From Pseudomonas farsensis (GTDB taxonomy: Bacteria; Pseudomonadota; Gammaproteobacteria; Pseudomonadales; Pseudomonadaceae): a stretch of 64,000 nucleotides of DNA. The stretch spans positions 1,312,001 to 1,376,000 of the forward strand of contig NZ_JABWRF020000001.1 in the NCBI RefSeq assembly GCF_014268805.2, given 5' to 3'. The notes beneath the pieces are model-generated. The model made no database searches, had not been told where the DNA came from, and worked only from the letters and a program-made list of their open reading frames with translations. This document shows, one piece after another, positions 55,386 to 63,690 of this stretch (position 1 is the first letter of the stretch; each line of letters begins with the position of its first letter). The translations under genes and the position numbers were made by a program.

Positions 55386-55663
55386 CCAAGGCCGCGCGTG
55401 GCCGGGAGTGCCAGGTGCGCATCCCGGACATTTGCAACGGCAATCCCGAAACCACCGTTCTCGCTCATTACCGACTGTCTGGCACCTGTGGTGTCGGCAA
55501 AAAGCCGCACGACATACAGGGTGCTTGGTCCTGCAGCTCCTGCCACGACGCCTGCGACGGCCGCAGCAGGGCGATTGATCGTGAAACAGCCCGCCAGTAC
55601 CACGCAGAGGGCGTAATGCGTACTCAGGCGGTACTGCTCAACGAAGGGGTGCTGGTTGCATGA
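55367..55663 (+). CDS. YbcO-like nuclease (DUF1364)
   Basis: 98 residues with Cys/His motifs CQVRIPDIC and CSSCHDACDG, a DUF1364 zinc-nuclease pattern found in nin regions. Overlaps the preceding gene by 19 bases. Confidence 0.82.
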   Translation: MRQSKLTKAARGRECQVRIPDICNGNPETTVLAHYRLSGTCGVGKKPHDIQGAWSCSSCHDACDGRSRAIDRETARQYHAEGVMRTQAVLLNEGVLVA

Positions 55664-56100
55664 ATTCTCAAAAGCCGCCGTTTCGTAATCCGACGATTCG
55701 AAAGCCCCGAACCCCTCGCGCCAAGCCCGTCGACCGCGAGGGCCAGGAGCAGGCCGCGTTGATGACCGAGATCCGGCTCAAGCACCCAGGCGTGCACGAG
55801 CTGATCTACCACGTCCCGAACGGCGGGCATCGCGTGAAGGCCGTCGCCGCCAAGCTAAAAGCCCAGGGCGTGAAGGCTGGCATCCCTGACCTGGTGCTGC
55901 CGATGGCCCGTGGCGGCTACTTCGGCCTGTACATCGAATTCAAAGCGACGGTTGAGCCGGCGCCCGTTTCGGAGAGCCAGCGTGATTGCTTGCGCCGCCT
56001 GAACGAGCAGGGCTACCTCGCCATCGTGTGCCGTGGGCACTTCGACGCCATGGAGCAGCTTAGGGCTTACCTGATACTGCCGGTTACGGTGGCTGCATGA
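55660..56100 (+). CDS. VRR-NUC domain protein
   Basis: 146 residues. EGQEQAALMTEIRLKHPGVH, then GIPDLVLPMARGGYFGLYIE and FKAT give the PD-(D/E)xK core of VRR-NUC nucleases, which process branched DNA. Coupled by ATGA on both sides. Confidence 0.87.
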   Translation: MNSQKPPFRNPTIRKPRTPRAKPVDREGQEQAALMTEIRLKHPGVHELIYHVPNGGHRVKAVAAKLKAQGVKAGIPDLVLPMARGGYFGLYIEFKATVEPAPVSESQRDCLRRLNEQGYLAIVCRGHFDAMEQLRAYLILPVTVAA

Positions 56101-57395
56101 GTGCGACGCGGGAAGTGAAGTTCAGTGAGGCTGAGGTACGCCGGCAGGCCGCCGACAAGTCGGTTCGGGATCTGCGCGACCCGCGCCACCCTGGCCTGTA
56201 CCTGCGCTTTTGGAGCAACCGCGAGCGCGGCACCTGGCACCTAGTGCGCGGCAAAAAGTGGGTTCCGGTAGCCCGCTGGCCTGAGCTGAGCGTGTCGGCA
56301 GTGCTTGCCGAGCTGCCCGCGCTGCGTCAGCGCCTGCTGCGATCCCCGGCCACGGCGCCGGTTGTATCGGGCATGGACACCGTGGGCCTACTGCTCGACT
56401 GGTACGCCGACCGGATGTGGCTTGATCGCTCGCTGTCTGCAAAGCGCAAGGCTGCCGTCCGCGCAGCCATCAGGCAGCACCTGCATCCGTGCCTGGGCGA
56501 TCTGCCAGTCAAATACGTAACCGCCGAGCTGATCGACAAGCACCTGATCTGGCCAGCCCAGACCAAGCTCTCGTTGTCCTATCTGCGACAGATGTTCGGC
56601 ATGCTTCTGACCGCCTTCCGCCAAGCCCTGAAGCTGAAAATGGTCGACAGCAATCCCTTGGCTGGAGTGCGCTTCAGTGACTTCACCAAGGCACGAATTG
56701 CCCCGAAGGCTGCTCGCTTGCGTGGTGTGCACCTGCCCGAACTGATGCAGCAACTGGCCCAGGCATTTGAGGCGGCCCCACACGACGCCATGCTGGCCCT
56801 GATGATGCTGGCCCACGGTACCCGGGTCGGCGAAACCCGCCTGGCCCGCTGGAGTGACGTCACCCTAGCTGCTGCCGAGTGGTTCATCCCAGCGGCCCAC
56901 ACCAAGACCCGCACCGAGCACCGCCTGCCCCTCACTGCCCAGTTGCGGGCGCTGCTGGTTCGGTACCGGGCTATCCAGCAGGCGCACGGCTATGAGGGCG
57001 CTTACCTGTTCCCGAACCGTCGCGGGCACTGCCTGAGCGAAACCCAAGCCAGCATGGTGTTCACCCGACTGGGGCAGGGGCAGTGGACCAGTCACGATCT
57101 GCGTAAGGTGTCTCGCACCACCTGGACCGACCTCGGCATTGACGGCCACATCGGCGAGATGCTGCTGAACCACACGCTGGGCAAGATCGCCAGCACCTAC
57201 ATCCACACTCAAGCCATGGAACAGCGCAAGTTGGCCTTGGAGAAGTGGCACGCGTGGCTTGACCGGATCGGTTTCGCGGCCATCCACGGCCTTAAAGAGG
57301 CCTTATTTGAAATCCCGCAGAACTCGCCGCAGACCAATGGCGGCGTGGTCTCGGGCAACCTTAGCGAATTAGTTATTAGCGAGGATTCGAAATGA
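56097..57395 (+). CDS. Second tyrosine recombinase in the replication operon
   Basis: 432 residues with a complete catalytic set: R243 (AHGTRVGETRLARW), K270 (HTKTRTEHRLPL), H333/R336 (SHDLRKVSR), H359 and Tyr368 (TYIHTQ). Lies between the VRR-NUC gene and a small gene, each coupled by ATGA, so it is transcribed with replication genes. It might resolve circular concatemers or act at a separate site. Not the integrase by position. Confidence 0.85.
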   Translation: MSATREVKFSEAEVRRQAADKSVRDLRDPRHPGLYLRFWSNRERGTWHLVRGKKWVPVARWPELSVSAVLAELPALRQRLLRSPATAPVVSGMDTVGLLLDWYADRMWLDRSLSAKRKAAVRAAIRQHLHPCLGDLPVKYVTAELIDKHLIWPAQTKLSLSYLRQMFGMLLTAFRQALKLKMVDSNPLAGVRFSDFTKARIAPKAARLRGVHLPELMQQLAQAFEAAPHDAMLALMMLAHGTRVGETRLARWSDVTLAAAEWFIPAAHTKTRTEHRLPLTAQLRALLVRYRAIQQAHGYEGAYLFPNRRGHCLSETQASMVFTRLGQGQWTSHDLRKVSRTTWTDLGIDGHIGEMLLNHTLGKIASTYIHTQAMEQRKLALEKWHAWLDRIGFAAIHGLKEALFEIPQNSPQTNGGVVSGNLSELVISEDSK

Positions 57396-57622
57396 GTATT
57401 TCCGAGTACGGCACCCTCGCAGTCTCGTGGAATGTGAGCGCGCCAAAGGCTTATGCGCCGGCCTTTGACCGATCGAAGGTGTTCATGGTGCGCATCCAGA
57501 ACTACGACGATCACCGGCGCCTCAGCGTGACCATGCTCGGCGGCGCTCGCTTCGAGGTGGACAGCCGCACGTTCCCTTACGACATCGACAAGGCTGCCGA
57601 CTGGCTGGTAGGTGGTGAATGA
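57392..57622 (+). CDS. Small phage protein
   Basis: 76 residues, MSISEYGTLAVSWNVSAPKA; coupled by ATGA. Strand-rich. Unknown. Confidence 0.6.
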   Translation: MSISEYGTLAVSWNVSAPKAYAPAFDRSKVFMVRIQNYDDHRRLSVTMLGGARFEVDSRTFPYDIDKAADWLVGGE

Positions 57623-57936
57623 GGAAGAGCCACGGCCCAGCCTTCAAGAAGGCCGTGATCGAGCTGGACAAGTGCCCTTTGTGCCGTGGGAGAGCGGTCA
57701 CCCAGGGCGTGTTTCACGAACTGCCATGCGACCACTGCAACGCCTCGGGCTGGGTAGTTGCTGCAACCGGCGAGGCGCTGGCCTTGGATGAACTGGTGAC
57801 CCAGCTCAGCATGGCCCTGCAGGTCGCGACACGGCAGATCGAACAGTTGAAAAGACCCCAGGCCGGCGGGCCTGAGGCTGGATATCAGGGAAGCAACCGG
57901 CGCGGCGCCGGCGGCATCAACTACACCGGGGATTGA
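57619..57936 (+). CDS. Zinc-finger phage protein
   Basis: 105 residues with CPLCRGRAVTQG and LPCDHCNASGW, a DnaJ-like four-Cys zinc finger. Coupled by ATGA. A role in replication or antitermination is possible. Confidence 0.68.
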   Translation: MRKSHGPAFKKAVIELDKCPLCRGRAVTQGVFHELPCDHCNASGWVVAATGEALALDELVTQLSMALQVATRQIEQLKRPQAGGPEAGYQGSNRRGAGGINYTGD

Positions 57937-57946
57937 GGGGAGAGAC

Positions 57947-58288
57947 ATGAGCCATTTGGAAAGAAGTGCCGAAGAACTGCTAGAGCATTGGGGCAGATGG
58001 GTAGTGCTGGGATCAGGCGTTTCGTGCTGCGCATCGCGCGAGAACACGGTTCTTGATCCGATAATCACAGACGACGAGGCGCTTTTTGTTGATCGATTGG
58101 TCGGCCGGCTGCTGCAGCGCTATGCCGAATGCGGGGCTGTGATCATGAAGTATTACACCTCGCGGGATACCTCTCTGCGTGATGTGGGTAAGAAGCTGGG
58201 GTTCGGCGAGGAGAAGACCCGCCAGTTGTGGAAGGCTGGCGTCGCATGGGTTGATGGTGCACTGGACGTTCGGCGTGAGGCCGCTTGA
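57947..58288 (+). CDS. Late-gene antiterminator, Q-like
   Basis: 113 residues. The C-terminal helix-turn-helix (SLRDVGKKLGFGEEKTRQLW) and position before a promoter and terminator match Q-type antiterminators. No direct Q motif can be named, so it is a positional assignment. GGGAGAG precedes the ATG. Confidence 0.6.
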   Translation: MSHLERSAEELLEHWGRWVVLGSGVSCCASRENTVLDPIITDDEALFVDRLVGRLLQRYAECGAVIMKYYTSRDTSLRDVGKKLGFGEEKTRQLWKAGVAWVDGALDVRREAA

Positions 58289-58313
58289 CATCCCCGGTCC
58301 TGACTCGTATATT
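58285..58313 (+). promoter_or_regulatory. Late promoter pR'-like
   Basis: TTGACA (58285-58290), exactly 17 bases, TATATT (58308-58313). It starts inside the Q-like stop codon. Strong by consensus. Confidence 0.85.
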
Positions 58314-58373
58314 TCGTGTTACTTTGCGGTAGGTGCGCGGGAGCAAACTCGCCACCACCGGAAACCATCATTG

Positions 58374-58399
58374 AGCCTCGGCATTTGCCGGGGCTTTTT
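58374..58399 (+). terminator. tR'-like terminator
   Basis: AGCCTCGGC-ATTT-GCCGGGGCTTTTT, about 55 bases after the promoter start point. Late genes would need antitermination through it. Confidence 0.85.
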
Positions 58400-58431
58400 C
58401 GTTTGTGCTCCCCGGAACGGGAGGAATCGAG

Positions 58432-58755
58432 ATGGCAAACATGCCCGAGAAGGATCCTGGCCTCTGGGCCGCTGTGCTCGCCTGGGTGCTCGCTCATCAG
58501 CCTCAGCTGTATGCCGCTGGCCTATCGGTTGCTATCGCTGCCCTGCGGGTGGTGTATGGCGGCGGGACGCGTCGACAGATGATCTTGGAGGGAGCGCTCT
58601 GCGGTCTCATCACTCTGGCCTTGGTACCGCTGCTTGAATGGATGGGGTTGCCGCAAGGTATGGCCACTTTCGCTGGTGGGGCCGTCGGCTTCATGGGTGT
58701 GGAGAAGCTTCGCGGCTACTCCGATCTGTTCCTGTCTCGCAAGGCTCAGGGGTAG
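58432..58755 (+). CDS. Phage holin
   Basis: 107 residues with three hydrophobic segments (LYAAGLSVAIAALRVV, GALCGLITLALVPLLEWM, MATFAGGAVGFMG) and the shape of lambda-type holins. It opens the inner membrane for lysis. GGAGG before the ATG. Confidence 0.8.
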   Translation: MANMPEKDPGLWAAVLAWVLAHQPQLYAAGLSVAIAALRVVYGGGTRRQMILEGALCGLITLALVPLLEWMGLPQGMATFAGGAVGFMGVEKLRGYSDLFLSRKAQG

Positions 58756-58758
58756 CCA

Positions 58759-58989
58759 ATGAATCGAAACCAGATCGCCACGGCGAACAGCCTCTTCTTC
58801 ACGCGAGACCAAGTTCAGCGTCGCCTAGACACCGTACTGAGTGGCTCAGGTGTCGCGCTGGCGATAACTGGTGACTACCAGCAGCCAGACGTTCTGGCTG
58901 CGGTTTTGGAGCCCCTGTCGGAACACTTCAGAAAAGAGATTGCAGCCATCAATGATCAGCTCAAGCTGATGGGCTGGAGCGGCGAGTAA
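58759..58989 (+). CDS. Small phage protein
   Basis: 76 residues, MNRNQIATANSLFFTRDQVQ. Unknown. Confidence 0.6.
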   Translation: MNRNQIATANSLFFTRDQVQRRLDTVLSGSGVALAITGDYQQPDVLAAVLEPLSEHFRKEIAAINDQLKLMGWSGE

Positions 58990-59050
58990 CGCGCTCGCGC
59001 CACAAACTCAACATGCGCCGGTTCGTGGCGCGCCCACATGAGGATTCACC

Positions 59051-59281
59051 ATGGACAACCAGCACAAGAAGATCACCGGCTACCGCGACCTCACCCAGAG
59101 CGAGATCAATGGCATGAACTCCATCAAGGCCCTGGAGGCCGACGCCGGCGAACTCTTCAAGCAGATCAGTGCGATCGAGGGTGTGGACCAGCGCACCTTG
59201 GCTTTGGCTAAGACCAACCTGCAGCAGGGCTTCATGTGGTTCGTGCGCTCGATCGCCAAGCCTGCCGACCCGTTCGCCTAA
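59051..59281 (+). CDS. Acb2-like anti-CBASS protein
   Basis: 76 residues. ITGYRDLTQSEINGMNSIKA, then LALAKTNLQQGFMWFVRSIA and KP match the Acb2/Tad1 hairpin-type domain (DUF7681). Acb2 proteins sequester cyclic nucleotide signals of CBASS defence. Position among late genes and helical build agree. GAGGATTCACC precedes the ATG. Function here is unproven. Confidence 0.72.
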   Translation: MDNQHKKITGYRDLTQSEINGMNSIKALEADAGELFKQISAIEGVDQRTLALAKTNLQQGFMWFVRSIAKPADPFA

Positions 59282-59460
59282 TGGCCTGCAGCGGCTGCGC
59301 TGCACGGCGCGAGTGGATCAACAAATGGATGAGGGTAGCCCGTGAACGAGCAAGCAATCTCTTTGCTCCAGCAGATCCTGGACCAGCAACAGAAACAGAC
59401 CAGCCTTCTCGAGCAGATCGCAACCCAGAACCTGGCGCTGATCGAAGCGCTGGCGGATGA
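59281..59460 (+). CDS. Small CxxC phage protein (overlapping frame)
   Basis: 59 residues beginning MACSGCAARREWINKWMRVA, a Cys/Trp-containing pattern seen in other Pseudomonas phages. The ATG overlaps the Acb2 stop (TAATG). It overlaps the next gene by 119 bases, so one frame could be secondary. Confidence 0.45.
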   Translation: MACSGCAARREWINKWMRVARERASNLFAPADPGPATETDQPSRADRNPEPGADRSAGG

Positions 59461-59530
59461 CCAGGGCCTGGAGCCTGACGCAGCCCCTCGGACCTACCTT
59501 AGCGGTGCGCCCGTCCTCGGTGGCCGGTGA
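59342..59530 (+). CDS. Small coiled-coil phage protein
   Basis: 62 residues from a GTG start (GAGGG upstream), MNEQAISLLQQILDQQQKQT. Its stop overlaps the HNH start. Confidence 0.6.
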   Translation: MNEQAISLLQQILDQQQKQTSLLEQIATQNLALIEALADDQGLEPDAAPRTYLSGAPVLGGR

Positions 59531-59865
59531 TGGCTCGACTCAAGACGCTCAGTCCGCGCATCAAAGAAGGCGCAGGGTTGCGGCTAAAGGTTGTGACACC
59601 AGGAAGCTGGCGGAGCGGGATGACCAGCACCCAGCGGGGCTACGACTATCGATGGCAGAAGGCGCGCGACCGACACCTGCGAGCCAACCCGCTTTGCGTC
59701 TACTGCGCCAAGGTGGGTAAGACTGCTGCGGCCAGCGTGGTCGACCACATCATCCCTCACCGCGGTGATCAGGCTCTGTTCTGGGATGAGGGCAACTGGC
59801 AGTCGCTATGCGGACCATGCCATAGCTCTGTGAAGCAGGCGGAGGAGGCGGTAGGCGCGTCGTGA
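59530..59865 (+). CDS. HNH endonuclease
   Basis: 111 residues. CVYCAKVGK, VVDHIIPHRGD and NWQSLCGPCHS form the HNH zinc and catalytic site. HNH proteins next to terminase aid cos cleavage in HK97-type phages. Confidence 0.88.
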   Translation: MARLKTLSPRIKEGAGLRLKVVTPGSWRSGMTSTQRGYDYRWQKARDRHLRANPLCVYCAKVGKTAAASVVDHIIPHRGDQALFWDEGNWQSLCGPCHSSVKQAEEAVGAS

Positions 59866-60042
59866 TGGCTACCGGCGGGTTAGTTCTCGTCTTAAGCACG
59901 TCAACTGCGTGCCTCAAATTGGTTAGTGGCACGCTATAAGCGTGCCTCAAGGGTAGGGGGTGTGAAAGTCTGAAGTCTCTGCGCTTCTAGACCACCACCG
60001 ACCCCACGCAGACATTTTTCTCCCCCCTCAAGGTTTTTGTTA
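59866..60042. other. Candidate cos/packaging-start region
   Basis: About 175 bp with hairpin GGCACGCT-ATA-AGCGTGCC (59928-59946), a GGGTAGGGGGTG segment, and a pyrimidine tract (TTTTTCTCCCCCC) before terS. The HNH-cos-terS-terL order is usual for cos phages. The exact nick site cannot be fixed. Confidence 0.55.
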
Positions 60043-60543
60043 ATGGTGTTAACAGACAAACAGCGACAGTTTGTTGACGCTAAGGCACGAGGAGCGTCCA
60101 ACAAGGAAGCGGCCGAAGCCGCGGGCAGCAAGCCTTCGACCGCTGCTGCCGCAGGTTCGCGCTGGGCAAATGATCCGAAGATTGCATCCGCAATCCTGGC
60201 TAGAAGAGCAGAACTCAGTGTTAACCCTGGGCCTAAAAAACGCCGAGGAAATGTTAAGGCTGAGGAAGCCACCGAAGACCCTGTAGAGATCAGCGAGGCG
60301 GACGGCGAGTTTCTCAGTTGCCTGCCCTCGACCGATGATCCCCTCGTTTGGCTGCTCGCTCTCATGAACGAGCCCAGGGCAAAGGTGTTCGATCGGCGCA
60401 ACGCCGCACAGACCGCCGTCCCCTACATCCATGGGAAGAAGGCCGAGGCGGGCAAGAAAGAGCAGAAGGCGGAGGCCGCGAAAGAGGCGGGCAAGGGCAA
60501 ATACTCCCAGAGCAAGCCGCCCCTCACTGTCGTCAAGGGGTAA
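60043..60543 (+). CDS. Terminase small subunit
   Basis: 166 residues. The N-terminal helix-turn-helix LTDKQRQFVDAKARGASNKE binds the packaging site; the C-terminus is acidic then basic. Adjacent to the large subunit. Confidence 0.85.
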   Translation: MVLTDKQRQFVDAKARGASNKEAAEAAGSKPSTAAAAGSRWANDPKIASAILARRAELSVNPGPKKRRGNVKAEEATEDPVEISEADGEFLSCLPSTDDPLVWLLALMNEPRAKVFDRRNAAQTAVPYIHGKKAEAGKKEQKAEAAKEAGKGKYSQSKPPLTVVKG

Positions 60544-60546
60544 CAA

Positions 60547-62226
60547 ATGCTTTGGACCACTGCCTGCCCAGACTGGTGGCGGCGCCTGGCTGCCAGTGAA
60601 TCCATCATCCCTGAGCCGCTATTCCCGCAGGAAGCCGAAGAAAGCCTTGAGGTGTTCAAGGGGCTTCGCATCGTTGACGCCCCAGGCAGCCCAACCATCG
60701 AAACTGCATGTGCCCCATGGGTGCTCGCTTTCGCAGGGGCCGTGTTTGGCAGCTACAACAGCGAAACCGGCGAACGCCTAATTCGGGAGTTCATGCTCTG
60801 CATCCCGAAAAAGAACAGCAAGTCGACCATCGCTGCCGCGATCATGCTGACAGCTTTGGTGCGCAACTGGCGACTGTCGGCCGAGTTCATCATCCTGGCG
60901 CCGACCAAAGAGATTGCCGACAACGCTTTCGTTCCAGCCAAGGACATGGTCAGCAAAGACGAGGAGCTGAAAGATCTGCTGCATGTGCAGCCTCACCTCC
61001 GGCTGATCACCCACCGAGAAACAGGGGCCACGCTGAAGGTTGTCGCGGCAGACAGCGACGTGGTCGGCGGCAAGAAAGCAGTAGGCGTGCTGATCGACGA
61101 GGCCTGGCTGTTCGGCAAGAACCCTAAAGCAGCTGACATGATCAGGGAAGCCACTGGCGGCTTGCTGTCCAGGCCCGAAGGCTTTGTCATTTGGCTTACC
61201 ACGCAGTCGAACGAGCCACCTGCTGGTGTGTTCAGGTCGAAGCTCAGTTATGCCCGCGGCGTGCGGGATGGGCGCATCAACGACAATCGCTTCTTGCCGG
61301 TCATCTACGAGTTCCCCAAGGAGATGATCGACAGCGGCGATGCCCGCAAGCCCGAGAACTTCCACTTGGTGAACCCCAACATGGGATTCTCGGTTGATCG
61401 CCCGACGCTTGAACGCTTGTTCATGCAGGCGGAAATCGACGGGGAAGCAGAGTTACGAGGATTCCTGGCCAAGCATCTCAATATCGAGATCGGTTTGGCG
61501 CTCATGTCGGATGCCTGGGTCGGCGCCGAGTTCTGGGAAGCCCAGGCGGCCACCTGGCTCAATCTCGATGAGATTCTGGTTCGCTGCGAGGTCATTGATG
61601 TTGGTGGTGACGGCGGCGGCTTGGACGATTTGCTTGGCCTTGCAGTCATTGGCCGTGAATCTGGAACCCGCCGCTGGTTCCACTGGGCCCATGCTTGGGC
61701 ACACCCATCAGTACTTGAACGACGCAAGTCCGAGGCACCACGCCTTAAAGACCTTGAAGCTATTGGTGACTTGACCATCGTCAAGCGGATTGGCGACGAC
61801 GTTGAGCAATTCGCTGCCATCGTCAAACGCATCAACGAGACGGGCTTGCTGGACAAGGTCGGCCTCGACCCGGCGGGAATTGGCTCTGTTCTCGATGCGC
61901 TGGCTGATGCCGGTGTAGAGGAGGACAAGGTCGTTGGCATTTCTCAGGGCTGGAAGCTCACCGGCGCAATCAAGACCACTGAGCGCAAGCTTGCGGAAGG
62001 CGCGCTGCTTCATTGCGGGCAGCCGCTTATGGCCTGGTCATGTGGCAACGCCAAAGGCGTGCCATCGGCCAACGCTTTCTTGATCACCAAGCAGGCCTCC
62101 GGCACAGCCAAGATCGACCCGCTTATGGCTACTTTCAACGCCGTTTCTCTGATCAGCCTCAATCCTGAAGGTCGCGGAGGAATGGACAACTTCATGGCTG
62201 GCATTCGGGACCCACTGATCGCATGA
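60547..62226 (+). CDS. Terminase large subunit (HK97 type)
   Basis: 559-residue packaging motor and nuclease. Walker A-like CIPKKNSKST, Walker B VGVLIDEAWLF, and the nuclease part with VIDVGGDGGG and GLDPAGIGSV. Length normal. The stop overlaps the next small gene (ATGA). Confidence 0.95.
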   Translation: MLWTTACPDWWRRLAASESIIPEPLFPQEAEESLEVFKGLRIVDAPGSPTIETACAPWVLAFAGAVFGSYNSETGERLIREFMLCIPKKNSKSTIAAAIMLTALVRNWRLSAEFIILAPTKEIADNAFVPAKDMVSKDEELKDLLHVQPHLRLITHRETGATLKVVAADSDVVGGKKAVGVLIDEAWLFGKNPKAADMIREATGGLLSRPEGFVIWLTTQSNEPPAGVFRSKLSYARGVRDGRINDNRFLPVIYEFPKEMIDSGDARKPENFHLVNPNMGFSVDRPTLERLFMQAEIDGEAELRGFLAKHLNIEIGLALMSDAWVGAEFWEAQAATWLNLDEILVRCEVIDVGGDGGGLDDLLGLAVIGRESGTRRWFHWAHAWAHPSVLERRKSEAPRLKDLEAIGDLTIVKRIGDDVEQFAAIVKRINETGLLDKVGLDPAGIGSVLDALADAGVEEDKVVGISQGWKLTGAIKTTERKLAEGALLHCGQPLMAWSCGNAKGVPSANAFLITKQASGTAKIDPLMATFNAVSLISLNPEGRGGMDNFMAGIRDPLIA

Positions 62227-62384
62227 ACGCACTTCATATTTACATCGCTTGCGCTCTGGTGGCTTTCTGCCTGGCATGTTCCGGGGTATGGGTACTGGCC
62301 GGTACAGGCTGGGCCTTGCTGGCAGGGTCGGTGAGTTTCTTCTGCATCGCCGGCTTCCTTCGCCGAGGGCTGACCAGTGATTAA
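62223..62384 (+). CDS. Small two-helix membrane protein
   Basis: 53 residues, mostly hydrophobic (ALVAFCLACSGVWVLAGTGW). ATG overlaps the terL stop; its end overlaps the portal GTG start. It could be a lysis or entry helper. Confidence 0.55.
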   Translation: MNALHIYIACALVAFCLACSGVWVLAGTGWALLAGSVSFFCIAGFLRRGLTSD

Positions 62385-63687
62385 AACCTTATCCCAGGCA
62401 TTGGGCGCTGCAGCCACCAAGCCGTCAGCCAGTGTGGGAGAGTGGCTGGGCAGGACCATCAAGCTGTCGGATGGCGGGTTCTGGAGCGCCTTCTCTGGTG
62501 CCCAGTCCAGCAGCGGCAAGTCAGTCAGTGTGGACAAGGCGATGCGTCTTTCCACGGTTTGGGCATGTGTCCGCATCATCTCGACCTCGGTGGCTGGCCT
62601 GCCGTTGAGTATTTACAGGCGGATGCCAGATGGTAGCCGCGAGAGTGCGCGGGATTTCCCGCTTTATGACGTGGTGCACACCAGCCCGAACGAAGACATG
62701 GCCGCCTTCCATTTCTGGCAGGCAGTCGTTGCCTCGATGTTGCTGTGGGGCAACGCCTACTGCGAAATCCACCGATCCGCAGGCCGCGTCATCGCGCTGG
62801 ACTTTCTGATGCCGTCCAGAGTCGACCTCGAATTCGATGATGATGGTCGGCTGAGGTACTTCTTCAGGCCTAGGAAGGGCGCGCGTCGAGAGATTGTTCG
62901 GCAGAACATGCTGCACATCCCGGCATTCACGCTGGATGGCCGGGTAGGGCTTTCCGCCATTCGTTACGGCGCGGATGTGTTCGGTTCGGCGATGTCAGCC
63001 GACGACGCGGCGAATAGCACCTTCCGTAACGGCATGATGCCAACGGTGGCGTTTTCGGTGGACAAGACGCTGAATCCGGCCCAGCGCGTTGAGTTCCGCG
63101 AGTACGTCAAGACCATCTCAGGGGCGCTCAACGCCGGGAAAAGCCCCGTGCTCGAGCAAGGCGTAAAGCCTGAGATGATCGGCATCAATCCTGCCGACGC
63201 CCAGTTGCTGGAGTCCAGAGGACACAGTGTCGAGGAAATCTGCCGTTGGTTCGGTGTTCCGCCCTGGATGGTGATGAAGACGGACAAGGGCAGCAACTGG
63301 GGAACCGGTCTGGAGCAGCAGCAGATCGCATTCCTCACCTACTGCATCATGTCTTTCACATCGCCTATCGAGCAGTGCGTAAACAAGTGGTGCATGACGG
63401 CGGTAGACCGCATCAACTTCTATTCGGAATTCTCGCTTGAGGCGTTCTTGAGGGCAGACAGCACCGGACGCGCGGCGTACCTGAGCACCATGGCTCAGAA
63501 CGGTTTCATCACTCGCAACGAAGGGCGGCGCAAAGACAACATGCCTCATATGCCTGGAGGGGACGTGCTCACGGTTCAGTCCAACCTGGTGCCGCTGGAG
63601 CAGCTGGGCAAGCAAAACGATGGGCAGGCCGTTCGGGCCGCACTGATGAACTGGCTGCAAGAGCCGGACAGCACCTCACCGGAGTAA
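62377..63687 (+). CDS. Portal protein (HK97 family)
   Basis: 436 residues from GTG at 62377. SVSVDKAMRLSTVWACVRII and WFGVPPWMVMK are standard HK97-type portal motifs. Forms the dodecameric ring at the head vertex. Confidence 0.93.
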   Translation: MIKTLSQALGAAATKPSASVGEWLGRTIKLSDGGFWSAFSGAQSSSGKSVSVDKAMRLSTVWACVRIISTSVAGLPLSIYRRMPDGSRESARDFPLYDVVHTSPNEDMAAFHFWQAVVASMLLWGNAYCEIHRSAGRVIALDFLMPSRVDLEFDDDGRLRYFFRPRKGARREIVRQNMLHIPAFTLDGRVGLSAIRYGADVFGSAMSADDAANSTFRNGMMPTVAFSVDKTLNPAQRVEFREYVKTISGALNAGKSPVLEQGVKPEMIGINPADAQLLESRGHSVEEICRWFGVPPWMVMKTDKGSNWGTGLEQQQIAFLTYCIMSFTSPIEQCVNKWCMTAVDRINFYSEFSLEAFLRADSTGRAAYLSTMAQNGFITRNEGRRKDNMPHMPGGDVLTVQSNLVPLEQLGKQNDGQAVRAALMNWLQEPDSTSPE

Positions 63688-63690
63688 TCC

